Positions 8,342-17,271 are shown, numbered from the stretch's first letter. The stretch: 64,000 bases of DNA from Caldifarciminota bacterium (GCA_903865935.1 CAIPLT010000081.1:1-64000), one strand, 5' to 3'. A program made the numbers and translations. Notes: generated by a model not told the origin, from the sequence alone.

Positions 8342-8482
8342 TTAAATCTTCTGAGCAACAATAATCATTCTTCTTGAATTATTGAAAAATGCTTTGCCTT
8401 CCCAGTCTGTATACATTGCATATATTCTCATTCCTACTTTTTTTAGCAATATTCTAATTTCAGTCGGAGAATAAAGTCTGAC
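8342..8482 (-). pseudogene. Out-of-frame 3' part of the SAM methyltransferase
   Basis: On the minus strand, the frame shifted by one base relative to the upstream gene encodes about 46 residues. It starts VRLYSPTEIRILLKKVG and ends RRMIIVAQKI before TAA at 8344-8342. This is the expected C-terminal strand-helix of small class I methyltransferases. It joins the main frame at a run of eight A (8483-8490). Removing one base would give a 263-aa protein whose stop abuts the acyP start. Sequencing error, slippage or real inactivation cannot be separated from the sequence alone. Confidence 0.75.
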
Positions 8483-9134
8483 AAAAAAAAGGTTTGTCTT
8501 TTCTCTTTCCATCTCTGATTACTATCCGTTTATTATACAGACGAAATGTTTTATCATCATATCTGTGGATATCAATCATTAAATCATTACCTTTTTCAGT
8601 AACGATATATGGCAGATAGTTTTTAAGTAAAGCGTCGCGATTAAATGTATCAAAACATAACAAACCTGTTGGTTTAAGCGTCCGCGCGATATTTCGCAAA
8701 ACTTTTAAGTTTGTCTTGTCATCAAAATAACCGAATGCCGTGAATAACAGTAGCACTCGGTCAAACTTATTTTTGAAACTAATCTTTCTCATATCCTGCT
8801 TGATATAATTGACCTTGACTCCATTTTTCTCAGCATCCTTTTGGGCAATATCAAGAAAACCCTTAGTAATATCTATTCCGGTTATGCGGTATCCATGCTC
8901 TGCTAGTAAATTTGAATGCCTGCCGTGTCCACAAGCCAAATCGAGTATTTCTATCGATTTCTTAAGTCTGAGATATTTGATTAGAAAATTTACTTCCCGC
9001 TTGGTTCTTTCTTTGGTTAAACTATCAGAATAAAAATACAGATAATCATTCGGCTCAAAAACCGCTTTGAAATCAAATTTTAGTTTAAATGTATTTTGTT
9101 TCACTTGATAATTATGTGTTTTAAAATCACACAT
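8460..9134 (-). CDS. Class I SAM-dependent methyltransferase (frameshifted C-terminus)
   Basis: Rossmann-fold methyltransferase. SAM-binding motif I is ILDLACGHGRHSNLLA at about residues 64-79. The acidic motif II is in YRITGIDI, followed by NYIKQDMRKISF and DRVLLLFTAFGYF. It most resembles generic Methyltransf_25-type enzymes, and its substrate is unknown. As read, it ends after 224 aa with KPFFCQTLFSD, missing the last strand of the fold. That part is present in another frame downstream (8342-8482), across a run of eight A at 8483-8490. The ATG at 9134 overlaps the end of the upstream protease gene by 34 nt. Confidence 0.8.
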   Translation of the reverse strand: MCDFKTHNYQVKQNTFKLKFDFKAVFEPNDYLYFYSDSLTKERTKREVNFLIKYLRLKKSIEILDLACGHGRHSNLLAEHGYRITGIDITKGFLDIAQKDAEKNGVKVNYIKQDMRKISFKNKFDRVLLLFTAFGYFDDKTNLKVLRNIARTLKPTGLLCFDTFNRDALLKNYLPYIVTEKGNDLMIDIHRYDDKTFRLYNKRIVIRDGKRKDKPFFCQTLFSD

Positions 9135-11242
9135 TGATTATCAGCTTGTATGCGTATAATATAACAACCTATTGGTAATGGTTTATCTATATTAAAAAAA
9201 CACCCCGCTTGTCGTATCGAATAAACCAATCTACCCATTACGTCGAAAATCTGGAACTGAATATTGTTAAATCGGTCAATTCCTGATAATACAACTTTAT
9301 TCCCTTTTATATTAACCGACAGATGCTTTGATATTATGTTTTGTATTTCAGCAATACCATTAGGATGAGCATAACAGTTTGATACAAGCCAATCGTTGTT
9401 AGGATTCACATCACCAACAAGTTTAGTCGAACATTTAACAACATAATGTCCGGTATCAGTTGCATGCCATATTGAATCAAAAACCATATCATATTCTAAA
9501 TCCGGTGCTAAACTGAATTGTTTGGTCGTATGCCAATTACCAATAGAAAAATCAACATCAAACATCTCCCGTAAATTACCGTTATTTCTCACCCGCGCTT
9601 GCGGATGTATAAAAGTACCAAGATTAACTTGTGACGGGGGTTCAAGAATCATTATTGTTGCGACATCTTGAACGCGGACAAAAATACGGTCAGAGACACT
9701 ATTATTTGTTGCCCGTTCATCCTGCGCAAGCAAGGTTGTGCATTTGTAAGCGTTATAATCACGTGCTCGCAGCGTACACGGTAAAAAACTCACCCAGTTC
9801 GAATCATTAGGGCTTAAACTGATATTTTGAATATTAGAATATGAAGTACCAACAGTCAGACGAATCTGAAATGTTTCAGAGTTTAAACCGTAATTTTTAA
9901 TCAGCGCCTGAGGAGTAATTACAGTTCCTGAATCAACATATGTTGTCGGAAAACCAGTTAATTGTTGAATGCCAACATCATGGAAAACCCTAATATTTGC
10001 CGAATAAATAAAATTCAAAGCACCAGTACTCGATTGCCACTGCGTAACGACCGGTAATAATGCAAAGTGGTCATAATCCTGCCAATAAAAAGAGTCGCTC
10101 GCTTGTATTTGAGTGTTAAGCGGCAGTTCGATAACTGTTGCAAGATTATTAGGTCGATAACCTATAAGATAACATGACCATTGATAACCATCCTGCCCAT
10201 CAAATGAAATGAAGAACTTACCGCCGCCGTTCTGAAACTGAATATAATCAGCACCTCCCGGACCAGTTAAAGGATAATTTCCCTGGTTCCCGGATATCGG
10301 ATATGAATAATGGATATTGAGCATTCTTGCTAATGGATATAAATTTCCTTCTTTAAAATAGTGAACCGTGTCAGCTCGAGTACCAGTAAAATAACGCCAT
10401 AAAGCATAATTTTTGAGCGCAGTCTGTAAGCTTGAACTGTACTGATTGATTAGAACATAATTCATCCCGGAAAGTGTATTTTGTCCGGAAATTTGTCCTT
10501 GGTATAACCATATTTTACGCGGACAGTCATAATCATAACAATCCTGAAGAAATTTTCCCCAAACCGCACCCGCATACTGATAAAGTCCGGTAAAAGTGCT
10601 TATCGGCAATTCCGGATTGGAAAAAGGATTTGGTGAAGATGTAAGATAATGGACATAATCATTTATATTATTATAACACATGTCTTCCATCCAGGTTGCA
10701 GTATTTTCATACCACCAGCTTTGCTCAGCACTGCTGTATCGGAATTGGCAGGCATGATTAAACTCATGTGCTACCACGATTCTTATACCATTAACCATAT
10801 CAAGGTTATTGGCTATGCGAATATGTGAACAGCAACCATTTGGATAAGGATTATTGTAATTAGCTTCTGAATATGTTACACCAGCAATATTTGTCGATAA
10901 AGCAGTAATATAGAAATCGTAACGGCTGTCTCCGCCTAAAGTTCCATCTGGTGGCGGCGATGCCCATCCTAATGAATCAACCTGTTTTGCCCAGCTATAT
11001 GAAGCAGCACTTGCGGTTGATTCCGCATACGATTGGCTTGCAGCATCTCTACCCTGGGTTGTATAGTGAATGCGGAAATTAGTTCGGTCAATAATTATTT
11101 CGGGTCCGGACAAAGTCGGTCTAGTTGGAAGTTTTCCATCCTGAAAATCCTTTATTGCTGGTATTGTTCCGCACCAATCTCCAGATAAATCTGCCCAAGC
11201 GATTGATATAAACAGTAACATAATGAAGAAAAATGTTTTCAT
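9101..11242 (-). CDS. Secreted HExxH metalloprotease-like protein with sorting tail
   Basis: 713 aa. A signal peptide (MKTFFFIMLLFISIAWA) is followed by a domain with DRTNFRIHYTT and RYDFYITAL. A zinc motif HEFNH lies at 159-163 with a likely third ligand in WWYENTATWMED (177-188). This pattern matches MXAN_6640-type putative metalloproteases. Two beta-sandwich, CARDB-like modules follow at about 430-640, each starting with phrases such as HDVGIQQL and QDVATIMIL. The final 75 residues form a type IX-like sorting tail (FQIFDVMGRLV, then GCYIIRI). It is probably exported and surface-attached or released. It is a tandem paralog of the next gene upstream. Substrate unknown. Confidence 0.82.
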   Translation of the reverse strand: MKTFFFIMLLFISIAWADLSGDWCGTIPAIKDFQDGKLPTRPTLSGPEIIIDRTNFRIHYTTQGRDAASQSYAESTASAASYSWAKQVDSLGWASPPPDGTLGGDSRYDFYITALSTNIAGVTYSEANYNNPYPNGCCSHIRIANNLDMVNGIRIVVAHEFNHACQFRYSSAEQSWWYENTATWMEDMCYNNINDYVHYLTSSPNPFSNPELPISTFTGLYQYAGAVWGKFLQDCYDYDCPRKIWLYQGQISGQNTLSGMNYVLINQYSSSLQTALKNYALWRYFTGTRADTVHYFKEGNLYPLARMLNIHYSYPISGNQGNYPLTGPGGADYIQFQNGGGKFFISFDGQDGYQWSCYLIGYRPNNLATVIELPLNTQIQASDSFYWQDYDHFALLPVVTQWQSSTGALNFIYSANIRVFHDVGIQQLTGFPTTYVDSGTVITPQALIKNYGLNSETFQIRLTVGTSYSNIQNISLSPNDSNWVSFLPCTLRARDYNAYKCTTLLAQDERATNNSVSDRIFVRVQDVATIMILEPPSQVNLGTFIHPQARVRNNGNLREMFDVDFSIGNWHTTKQFSLAPDLEYDMVFDSIWHATDTGHYVVKCSTKLVGDVNPNNDWLVSNCYAHPNGIAEIQNIISKHLSVNIKGNKVVLSGIDRFNNIQFQIFDVMGRLVYSIRQAGCFFNIDKPLPIGCYIIRIQADNQCVILKHIIIK

Positions 11243-11263
11243 GAAGTCAAATAAGAATGTGTA

Positions 11264-13411
11264 TTAATTTACGATAATGCCTTTATGCACTAAGATTTTG
11301 TCGTCATATTTTACCCGTATTATATAACAACCTGTTGCGAGATTATTATTCAGTACAAAATAATGCTGGCTCGATTTGTCACTAAATACTCTTCGCCCCT
11401 GTGAATCATACAACTCAAGTAATAAAATACCGTTTGAATCGAGATTATTTATTGTTATTCGATTATTGATAAAAGTTATTGTCGGTTCTTGTATTGGACG
11501 AACTGAAATATCATCGTTAATCGCACTGGGATGGACATAACAATTGGAAATCATCCAGTCATTGTTGGTATTGACATCATTAGTCAGTTTGGTTGAACAT
11601 TTTACTGCATAATGACCGGTATCCATCGCAGACCAGGTCGAGTCAAATTCCAAATCAAATTGTAGCCCAGCCGCAAGACTGATTCTTTGCGTTCCAGTCC
11701 AGTTACCGATCCGGCAGTCCACATAAAATATCTCACGCACATTACCATAATTCTTAATTGTAACTTCTGGATGGATTTGTTCCCCTTGATTAACACTCTG
11801 CTCAGGTTCGAGTATTGCCAACAGTGCAACATCTTTAACGCGGACAAAAATCCGGTCTGTCAGAGAATTATTAGTAACTCGTTCGTCACCGGTTAATAAA
11901 GTTGTACACAGCACCGCGTTGTAGTTGCGTATCTTTAATGTACACGCAGGGAAACTAACTAAATTAGAGTCACCCGGACTGAGCGTCAGATTCTGGTTAT
12001 TAGTGTAACCGTCTCCAATTGTAAAGCGGATCGGGAACGTTTCTGAATTTTGCCCATAGTTTTTGACCATTGCTTGGGGTGAAATCACGGCTCCAGAATC
12101 AGCATTATTAGTGTAACCCGCCAGACTTATAATACCGATATCATGTAAAATCCTGAGTGTCGCTGAATAACTAAATCCGAGCCCGCCCGTGTTATATTCC
12201 CATTGCACCGCCACTGGAATCAAGGCAAAATGATCGTTGGGTAACCAGGTAAAAGAATCACCGCCAGCCCCCGAAGAGTTTAACGCCAGTTCAGTTACGG
12301 TTGATAAATTATTAGGACGATAACCAACGACAAAACATGCCCAGCGGAATAAACTTTGCGCATTAAAATTGATAAATATTTTGCCACCGCCATTTGAGAA
12401 TTGAATATAACCCGCCCCGCCTGGATTATTAAGATTGTAGTTTAACTGAGTCCCTGAGACTGGATACGATGTATTATTCTGAGTTATATGGACGGTTGGA
12501 TACAAATTTCCTTCTTTATAATAGTGCACAGTATCAGCTCGACTACCAGTGAAATAACGCCAAACCGCATATTGTTTGAGTGCGGATACTAGGCTTGAGC
12601 TATATTGAGAAGACAACACATAATCCATACCGGACAGCGCATTTTGCCCGGAAGCTTGACCCTGATAAATCCAGATTTGACGGACACAGTCAACCCCGAA
12701 TCGATCGCTCAAAAACATAGGCCAAATTGCACCCGCATACCAGTAAAGATTTGTTCCAGTTGTAATCGAGAGATGCGGACTATCCAGTGGATTCGGTGCT
12801 GAAGAAAGATAATCAATATAAAAATTATCGTTATCATAGCAGTTATCTTCCATCCAGGTTGCGCAATTCTCCATCCACCATGTCCCTTCAACATCGCTAT
12901 AACGCATTTGGCTCGCATGGCAGAACTCATGGGCAATTGTAACCTGCAGGTCACCACCGGAATAAGCTTTCGACAAACGAATATGTGAACAAACGCCATC
13001 CGGATACGGTGTTGAATAACCGTATTCTGGATAAGTTGCACCCATCACCCCTGATGACAAAACCATAATGTAAAAATCGTAGCGGTCATCTCCACCCTGG
13101 CTATAATCTGGTGGTGGTACGGCCCAACCTAATGTATCGATCTCTTTTGCCCAGCAATATGAAACATAACTCGCGGTTGACTCGGCATATACATCAGAAA
13201 CTGCATCTGCACCTGAACGTGTATAATGAATGCGGAAAAGCGTTCGGTCAATTGTTACTTCGGGTCCGGATAATGTTGGTCGGATTGGAAGTTTTCCAGC
13301 GCGATAATCTTCCATCGCTTTTGCCGTACCGCAAAAATCTCCCCGATTTGTTGCCTGTGCTATATTTATTGTAATAAATCCTAATAAAAACAAAACAATG
13401 TATTTTTTCAT
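11264..13411 (-). CDS. Secreted HExxH metalloprotease-like protein, tandem paralog
   Basis: 715 aa, with the same architecture as its downstream neighbour: signal peptide ending around AQA, DRTLFRIHYT, zinc motif HEFCH at 161-165, WWMENCATWMED, two CARDB-like sandwich modules and a C-terminal sorting tail (LELYDSQGRRVF, then GCYIIRV). The two proteins align along their whole length, so this is a gene duplication. They are 21 nt apart and likely cotranscribed. Duplicated secreted proteases often differ in target specificity, but nothing here identifies substrates. The proteolytic call rests on the HExxH and the family pattern. Confidence 0.82.
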   Translation of the reverse strand: MKKYIVLFLLGFITINIAQATNRGDFCGTAKAMEDYRAGKLPIRPTLSGPEVTIDRTLFRIHYTRSGADAVSDVYAESTASYVSYCWAKEIDTLGWAVPPPDYSQGGDDRYDFYIMVLSSGVMGATYPEYGYSTPYPDGVCSHIRLSKAYSGGDLQVTIAHEFCHASQMRYSDVEGTWWMENCATWMEDNCYDNDNFYIDYLSSAPNPLDSPHLSITTGTNLYWYAGAIWPMFLSDRFGVDCVRQIWIYQGQASGQNALSGMDYVLSSQYSSSLVSALKQYAVWRYFTGSRADTVHYYKEGNLYPTVHITQNNTSYPVSGTQLNYNLNNPGGAGYIQFSNGGGKIFINFNAQSLFRWACFVVGYRPNNLSTVTELALNSSGAGGDSFTWLPNDHFALIPVAVQWEYNTGGLGFSYSATLRILHDIGIISLAGYTNNADSGAVISPQAMVKNYGQNSETFPIRFTIGDGYTNNQNLTLSPGDSNLVSFPACTLKIRNYNAVLCTTLLTGDERVTNNSLTDRIFVRVKDVALLAILEPEQSVNQGEQIHPEVTIKNYGNVREIFYVDCRIGNWTGTQRISLAAGLQFDLEFDSTWSAMDTGHYAVKCSTKLTNDVNTNNDWMISNCYVHPSAINDDISVRPIQEPTITFINNRITINNLDSNGILLLELYDSQGRRVFSDKSSQHYFVLNNNLATGCYIIRVKYDDKILVHKGIIVN

Positions 13412-13458
13412 AACTATGATTTTGCCATAAAAACGCCTTAATTACAAGAAAAATAATA

Positions 13459-13477
13459 GGGCGGGACAAGCCCGCCC
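13459..13477 (-). terminator. Rho-independent terminator
   Basis: A 7-bp perfect stem GGGCGGG/CCCGCCC with a 5-nt loop. On the minus strand it is followed by TATTATTTTT; on the plus strand by TTTCTGTTTTT. It lies between the SBBP/Kelch gene and the protease pair, so it should stop minus-strand transcription from 13573. Confidence 0.75.
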
Positions 13478-13488
13478 TTTCTGTTTTT

Positions 13489-13563
13489 CTCCTCCCTTGA
13501 TGGGAGGAGAGTAAAAGGAGGGTAATTCCCCCTCGCCTCAACCCTCTCCTACAAGGGGCGAGG
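13489..13563. repeat. GC-rich inverted repeats in intergenic spacer
   Basis: CTCCTCCC/GGGAGGAG (13489-13509) is a perfect 8-bp stem with a 5-nt loop. A second inverted pair CCTCGCC and GGGCGAGG spans about 13530-13563. These GC-rich stems contrast with the AT-rich surroundings and resemble dispersed intergenic repeat units. They may reinforce termination. Confidence 0.5.
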
Positions 13564-13572
13564 ATATTTTTA

Positions 13573-16500
13573 TTATTCCACAATCAGTTTTATCTCCTTC
13601 TGATATGTATTGTCGGTATACCGTAATAAATAAACTCCTTTAGTAAGATTCTTAGCAGAAAGGGTTGTTGTATAAATACCAGCATTGAGATAACCATCAT
13701 TGATTGTCTGAATCAATCTGCCTGCTGTGTTATACAGTTTAATCGAGACTGTGCCTGAAATAGGAACTGCATAATGAATCGTGGTAAATTTAGTAAATGG
13801 GTTAGGTGTCAAATCAAAGTTAGTGTTTTGTACGGAATTGTTGTTATCCAGAGATTGAACTGCATAATAATTATGATTCGCGATACGCTCTTTAGTAAAT
13901 GCCGGCTCGATATATTTCCAGAACTCAGGTGTGTTATTGCCTTTGAGTAACCAGATTGCACCATCGAGATAAGCGAGTGCTCCACCTGTCTTCACAACTG
14001 ATTTCTTGTTCAGTCTTGGAATCGATTCTCTTCTTGACCAGCCTGCCATTGGTACATACTTCCAGAACACATTAGTACCACCACCTTTTACCATGTAAAT
14101 TGTACTGCCGTCATTCGTCATTGCCGCACCATCTTTCACGAATAGCTTTTTCTTCCACCTGCCATATAGGCTGTCGCCCAATGGCATTGAATCAGATGCA
14201 AACCAGGTACTGGTTGTGGTATCATAAGCATAGAAGTAATTACCTTTATCGCCGCCTTTGAGTGTATAGATATTTCCGCCCATTTCGGTTATACAACTGC
14301 CGTCTTTGAACGGTTTGAGACTTGGTCCAAGTGCGATTGTACCACCAGTGGTCCAGGTGTTACTTGCGACGTCGTAGACATAGAAATTATCCGGGTCGGT
14401 CTTTTTCTGGCTGCCGGCTAATAGATAGACTTTACCATTCAGATATGAAATTGAAGTACCGCCTTTGAGTGCTTTGGGCACTGGGACGAATGCTTTCTGA
14501 GTCCAGATACCGGTATTTATATCATATGCCCACAATTCTCTGGTCCCGTTACCTTTGGTCGCATAGATTGTATGATCATTGTCAAAGCACATTGCCGCAC
14601 CTTTGCCAATCTGCTTCTTATTAATTTTCAATGTATCTGGTGGCGGTTTTGTACCATACAACAAGGATTCTTTTAAAGTCCAGCCAGCATCATACTTATA
14701 GAATTCCTTTTTCTTGTTGCCGCGGAACGCATAAAGTGCGCCAGATGTTTTCTCTGAACCAGACGGAACTGCGACTAATGAACCACCAGCTTTCACATAT
14801 TTACCAGCAACACCAGTCTGAATTGATTCTTTCTGATACCAACCACCCAGTATGAATGTGGCGGTGATGTTCTTGTTTGTATCCATTATAATTGTGGTTG
14901 GTGTTGACATGTGGTTGATGCTGCCGCTCCAGCCTATAAACGCATATCCGGTATCCGGTATCGCATTCAGCCATACTTCGGTTCCATATGGATAGTAAGT
15001 AGAATCAGGAATTCTTATTGCCGTTCCGTTCCCGACAATATTCATCGTCAACGAATAATAGTCAATCGAGAAATAAGCAGTTATCAAGTGGTCAGTAATT
15101 ACATTGGTAAATATATAAACTGAATCAGTCCCGATATTTTCATTATCAACAACCACACTATCAATATGATAACCAGTGCTTGGTAATATGGAAAAGGTTG
15201 TATCAGAATTATGATTCACGATTACTTCACCTGAAGGTATGATTGTACCGCCACCAACAGTCATCGCTGTAATTGTATGGCTTTGTACATATTTTATAGT
15301 CGCATAGTCATCATAACCACCAAGCCCAGCACTATATCCAGTTATACAGACATATCCAGAACCGTTAACCGCAATCGTATTTGCTTGGTCGCTACCATTT
15401 GCTGGTCCATTATATCTTCTAACCCAGGCAGTATCACCATTAGCACAATATTTGATTGTCGCATAGTCATCAGAAGTAACCGAACCGATACTATAGCCTG
15501 TGATATAGATATTACCGGAACCATCAACTGCAATTGCATTTGCTACATCGGTATTATTTCCTAGTCCATTATATCTTCTAACCCAGGTGGTATCGCCATT
15601 ACCATAATATTTTATTGTCGCATAATCTTGTGCTGTACCTGAACCATAGCTGGCACCTGTTATATAGACATTGCCAGAACCGTCAATCGCAATCGCATTT
15701 GCTTGGTCGACACTATTTCCTGGTCCATTATATCTTCTGACCCAAGCCGTATCACCGTTAGCATAATATTTAATTGTCGCATAATCATTACCTGTACCTG
15801 TATTATAACTAAGACCTGTTACATAAACTTTGCCGGAACCGTCAACTGCAATCGCTTTTGCTACCTCAGAACCAACTCCTGGCCCATTATATCTTCTGAA
15901 CCATGCAGTATCGCCATTAGCATAGTATTTTATTGTCGCATAAACACGTTCTGTAGGTGTCCAGTAACTGTAACCTGTTATATAAACATTACCAGAACCG
16001 TCAACTGCAATCCCACATGCTTCATCACTATAACTTGCTGGTCCATTATATCTTCTGATCCAGGCAGTATCACCGTTAGCATAATATTTAATTGTCGTAT
16101 AGTCTATATCTGTACCTGAACCATAACTGCCGCCCGTTACATAGACATTACCCGAACCATCAACCGCAATCGCTTTTGCTTCATCAGCATCATTTCCTGA
16201 TGGTCCTGGTCCGTCATATCTTCTGACCCAGGTCGTATCACCATTAGCATTATATTTGATTGTCGCATAATCATATAATCCACCTGACCCAGCACTGCCG
16301 CCAGTAATATAGACATTACCGGAACCGTCAACTGCAATCGCAGATGCAGCATCATCACCATGTATTGGTCCATCATATCTTCTAAGCCAGGCAGTATCAC
16401 CATTAGCATAATATTTGATTGTCGCATAATCAGATGTAAAATCTGGTTTAGAACAATAGCCCGTTATATAAACATTACCTGAACCATCAACCGCAATCGC

Positions 16501-16626
16501 ATTTGCTTTATCTTGAAGATTTCCTGGTCCATCATATCTTCTAACCCAGGCAGTATCAACTTGCGCGGATAAAATAGCAGGAAGCATTGAACATAAAATT
16601 ACTATCAACCATATATATCGTTTCAT
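13573..16626 (-). CDS. Secreted SBBP-repeat / Kelch-like protein with sorting tail
   Basis: 1017 aa. After a signal peptide ending near LSAQ come eight SBBP-type beta-propeller repeats of about 53 aa (core VDGSGNVYITG and YATIKYYANGDTAWVRRY), at residues 24-448. Next is one TVGGGTIIPSG-type module and one InlB-like B-repeat (YGTEVWLNAIPDTGYAF, WSG). A Kelch-like propeller follows at about 610-905 with recurring [IV]Y-x-x-[KR]G[GN] followed by FWKY-like ends. Last is a C-terminal sorting tail (NPFTKFTTIHY, IKLYNTAGRLI, GVYLLRY). Probably exported to the cell surface. The start has a GGGGGAAAG ribosome site. The C-terminal half is homologous to that of the giant gene at 60050. Function beyond binding or adhesion is unknown. 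Confidence 0.85.
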   Translation of the reverse strand: MKRYIWLIVILCSMLPAILSAQVDTAWVRRYDGPGNLQDKANAIAVDGSGNVYITGYCSKPDFTSDYATIKYYANGDTAWLRRYDGPIHGDDAASAIAVDGSGNVYITGGSAGSGGLYDYATIKYNANGDTTWVRRYDGPGPSGNDADEAKAIAVDGSGNVYVTGGSYGSGTDIDYTTIKYYANGDTAWIRRYNGPASYSDEACGIAVDGSGNVYITGYSYWTPTERVYATIKYYANGDTAWFRRYNGPGVGSEVAKAIAVDGSGKVYVTGLSYNTGTGNDYATIKYYANGDTAWVRRYNGPGNSVDQANAIAIDGSGNVYITGASYGSGTAQDYATIKYYGNGDTTWVRRYNGLGNNTDVANAIAVDGSGNIYITGYSIGSVTSDDYATIKYCANGDTAWVRRYNGPANGSDQANTIAVNGSGYVCITGYSAGLGGYDDYATIKYVQSHTITAMTVGGGTIIPSGEVIVNHNSDTTFSILPSTGYHIDSVVVDNENIGTDSVYIFTNVITDHLITAYFSIDYYSLTMNIVGNGTAIRIPDSTYYPYGTEVWLNAIPDTGYAFIGWSGSINHMSTPTTIIMDTNKNITATFILGGWYQKESIQTGVAGKYVKAGGSLVAVPSGSEKTSGALYAFRGNKKKEFYKYDAGWTLKESLLYGTKPPPDTLKINKKQIGKGAAMCFDNDHTIYATKGNGTRELWAYDINTGIWTQKAFVPVPKALKGGTSISYLNGKVYLLAGSQKKTDPDNFYVYDVASNTWTTGGTIALGPSLKPFKDGSCITEMGGNIYTLKGGDKGNYFYAYDTTTSTWFASDSMPLGDSLYGRWKKKLFVKDGAAMTNDGSTIYMVKGGGTNVFWKYVPMAGWSRRESIPRLNKKSVVKTGGALAYLDGAIWLLKGNNTPEFWKYIEPAFTKERIANHNYYAVQSLDNNNSVQNTNFDLTPNPFTKFTTIHYAVPISGTVSIKLYNTAGRLIQTINDGYLNAGIYTTTLSAKNLTKGVYLLRYTDNTYQKEIKLIVE
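15283..16557 (-). repeat. Eight tandem ~159-bp coding repeats
   Basis: DNA encoding the SBBP units is highly similar between copies, with near-identical stretches around the GACGGTTCCGGTAATG-type core. Such identity suggests recent duplication or homogenisation, so copy number may vary between strains. Confidence 0.85.
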
Positions 16627-16688
16627 CTTTCCCCCATTGTTTTAGATTTTGTTGCCAATAGTACTCATTATCTTGATTAAATTGTTAA

Positions 16689-16714
16689 GCGAGTTCGTTC
16701 TTCTTCGAACTCGC
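16689..16714. repeat. Perfect 9-bp inverted repeat upstream of the SBBP gene
   Basis: GCGAGTTCG, an 8-nt loop and CGAACTCGC, 63 nt before the SBBP/Kelch start. There is no T tract on either side, so it is not an obvious terminator. It could be a leader hairpin or an operator. Confidence 0.5.
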
Positions 16715-16957
16715 CGCCTAAATATGTCTAAAATTCCTCCATTTGTCAAGGATTATTTATGTAATAAGTAAATTAATAGATGAGATAAAACGTATACTTA
16801 AAAGTTGCCTAATTTGTAAGCGAAAATTTGCTCTAACTTCATAAATTCTATATTGTTAATTCTAAACTCCCTTAACATAGGGGTAGCAATCCCCTGTAAG
16901 TGTTCAGTATTTCGGTAACATTTTAACTATAATGTTATTTTGATAAGGAGAGCAGTT
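16715..16957. other. Intergenic region without recognised gene
   Basis: AT-rich spacer. It contains a small hairpin AGGGG/CCCCT (16879-16895) and an isolated TATAAT at 16928-16933 that could be a -10 box for the small frame at 16958; no convincing -35 box is seen. Nothing else is recognised. Confidence 0.4.
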
Positions 16958-17146
16958 ATGCCATTGTTTTGCGGATTGATTAGCCTATTTATTACAGCAT
17001 ATATTATAGAAGCAATCAAGCTATCTATCATTGATGTTATTTCTCTATCTATTGACAAATCTATCACGAATTATATCCAGAAGTATAATAGAGGGTATTT
17101 CAGATCATTGAACAGGGAATTCATTACGGGATTTATCAGTATATAA
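16958..17146 (+). CDS. Small hypothetical protein (possibly frameshifted)
   Basis: A 62-aa frame starting MPLFCGLISLF, hydrophobic at the N-terminus, preceded by AAGGAG at 16944-16949 with 8-nt spacing and by TATAAT at 16928. After this frame ends, a different frame continues with protein-like sequence (EQGIHYGIYQYINYAIEK and onward to TVDN) until a TAA at 17242-17244. The two parts could form one roughly 95-aa protein broken by a one-base shift. No family is recognised. It lies within a long spacer before lysS and may be a decaying gene. Confidence 0.3.
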   Translation: MPLFCGLISLFITAYIIEAIKLSIIDVISLSIDKSITNYIQKYNRGYFRSLNREFITGFISI

Positions 17147-17233
17147 ACTACGCCATCGAAAAAAATAATATCATAACTCTCTTTTCTACAAGTAAGTCTG
17201 AGATTTCCGATTTTGTCAAAGGTCATGATACGG

Positions 17234-17262
17234 TTGACAATTAAGGTAATTGCAATTATATT
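17234..17262 (+). promoter_or_regulatory. lysS promoter (near-leaderless)
   Basis: TTGACA 17234-17239, a 17-nt spacer, TATATT 17257-17262. Only 9 nt separate the -10 box from the lysS ATG, and there is no Shine-Dalgarno site. The predicted leader is about 3 nt. Confidence 0.65.
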
Positions 17263-17271
17263 ATCTCACTT

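Noticed and set aside
15283-16557. Regular repeats that could be mistaken for a CRISPR array
   Set aside because: Unit length is about 159 bp, the repeats are in frame with one long protein, and differences between units are mostly conservative codon changes. There are no short identical repeats with unique spacers and no cas genes.
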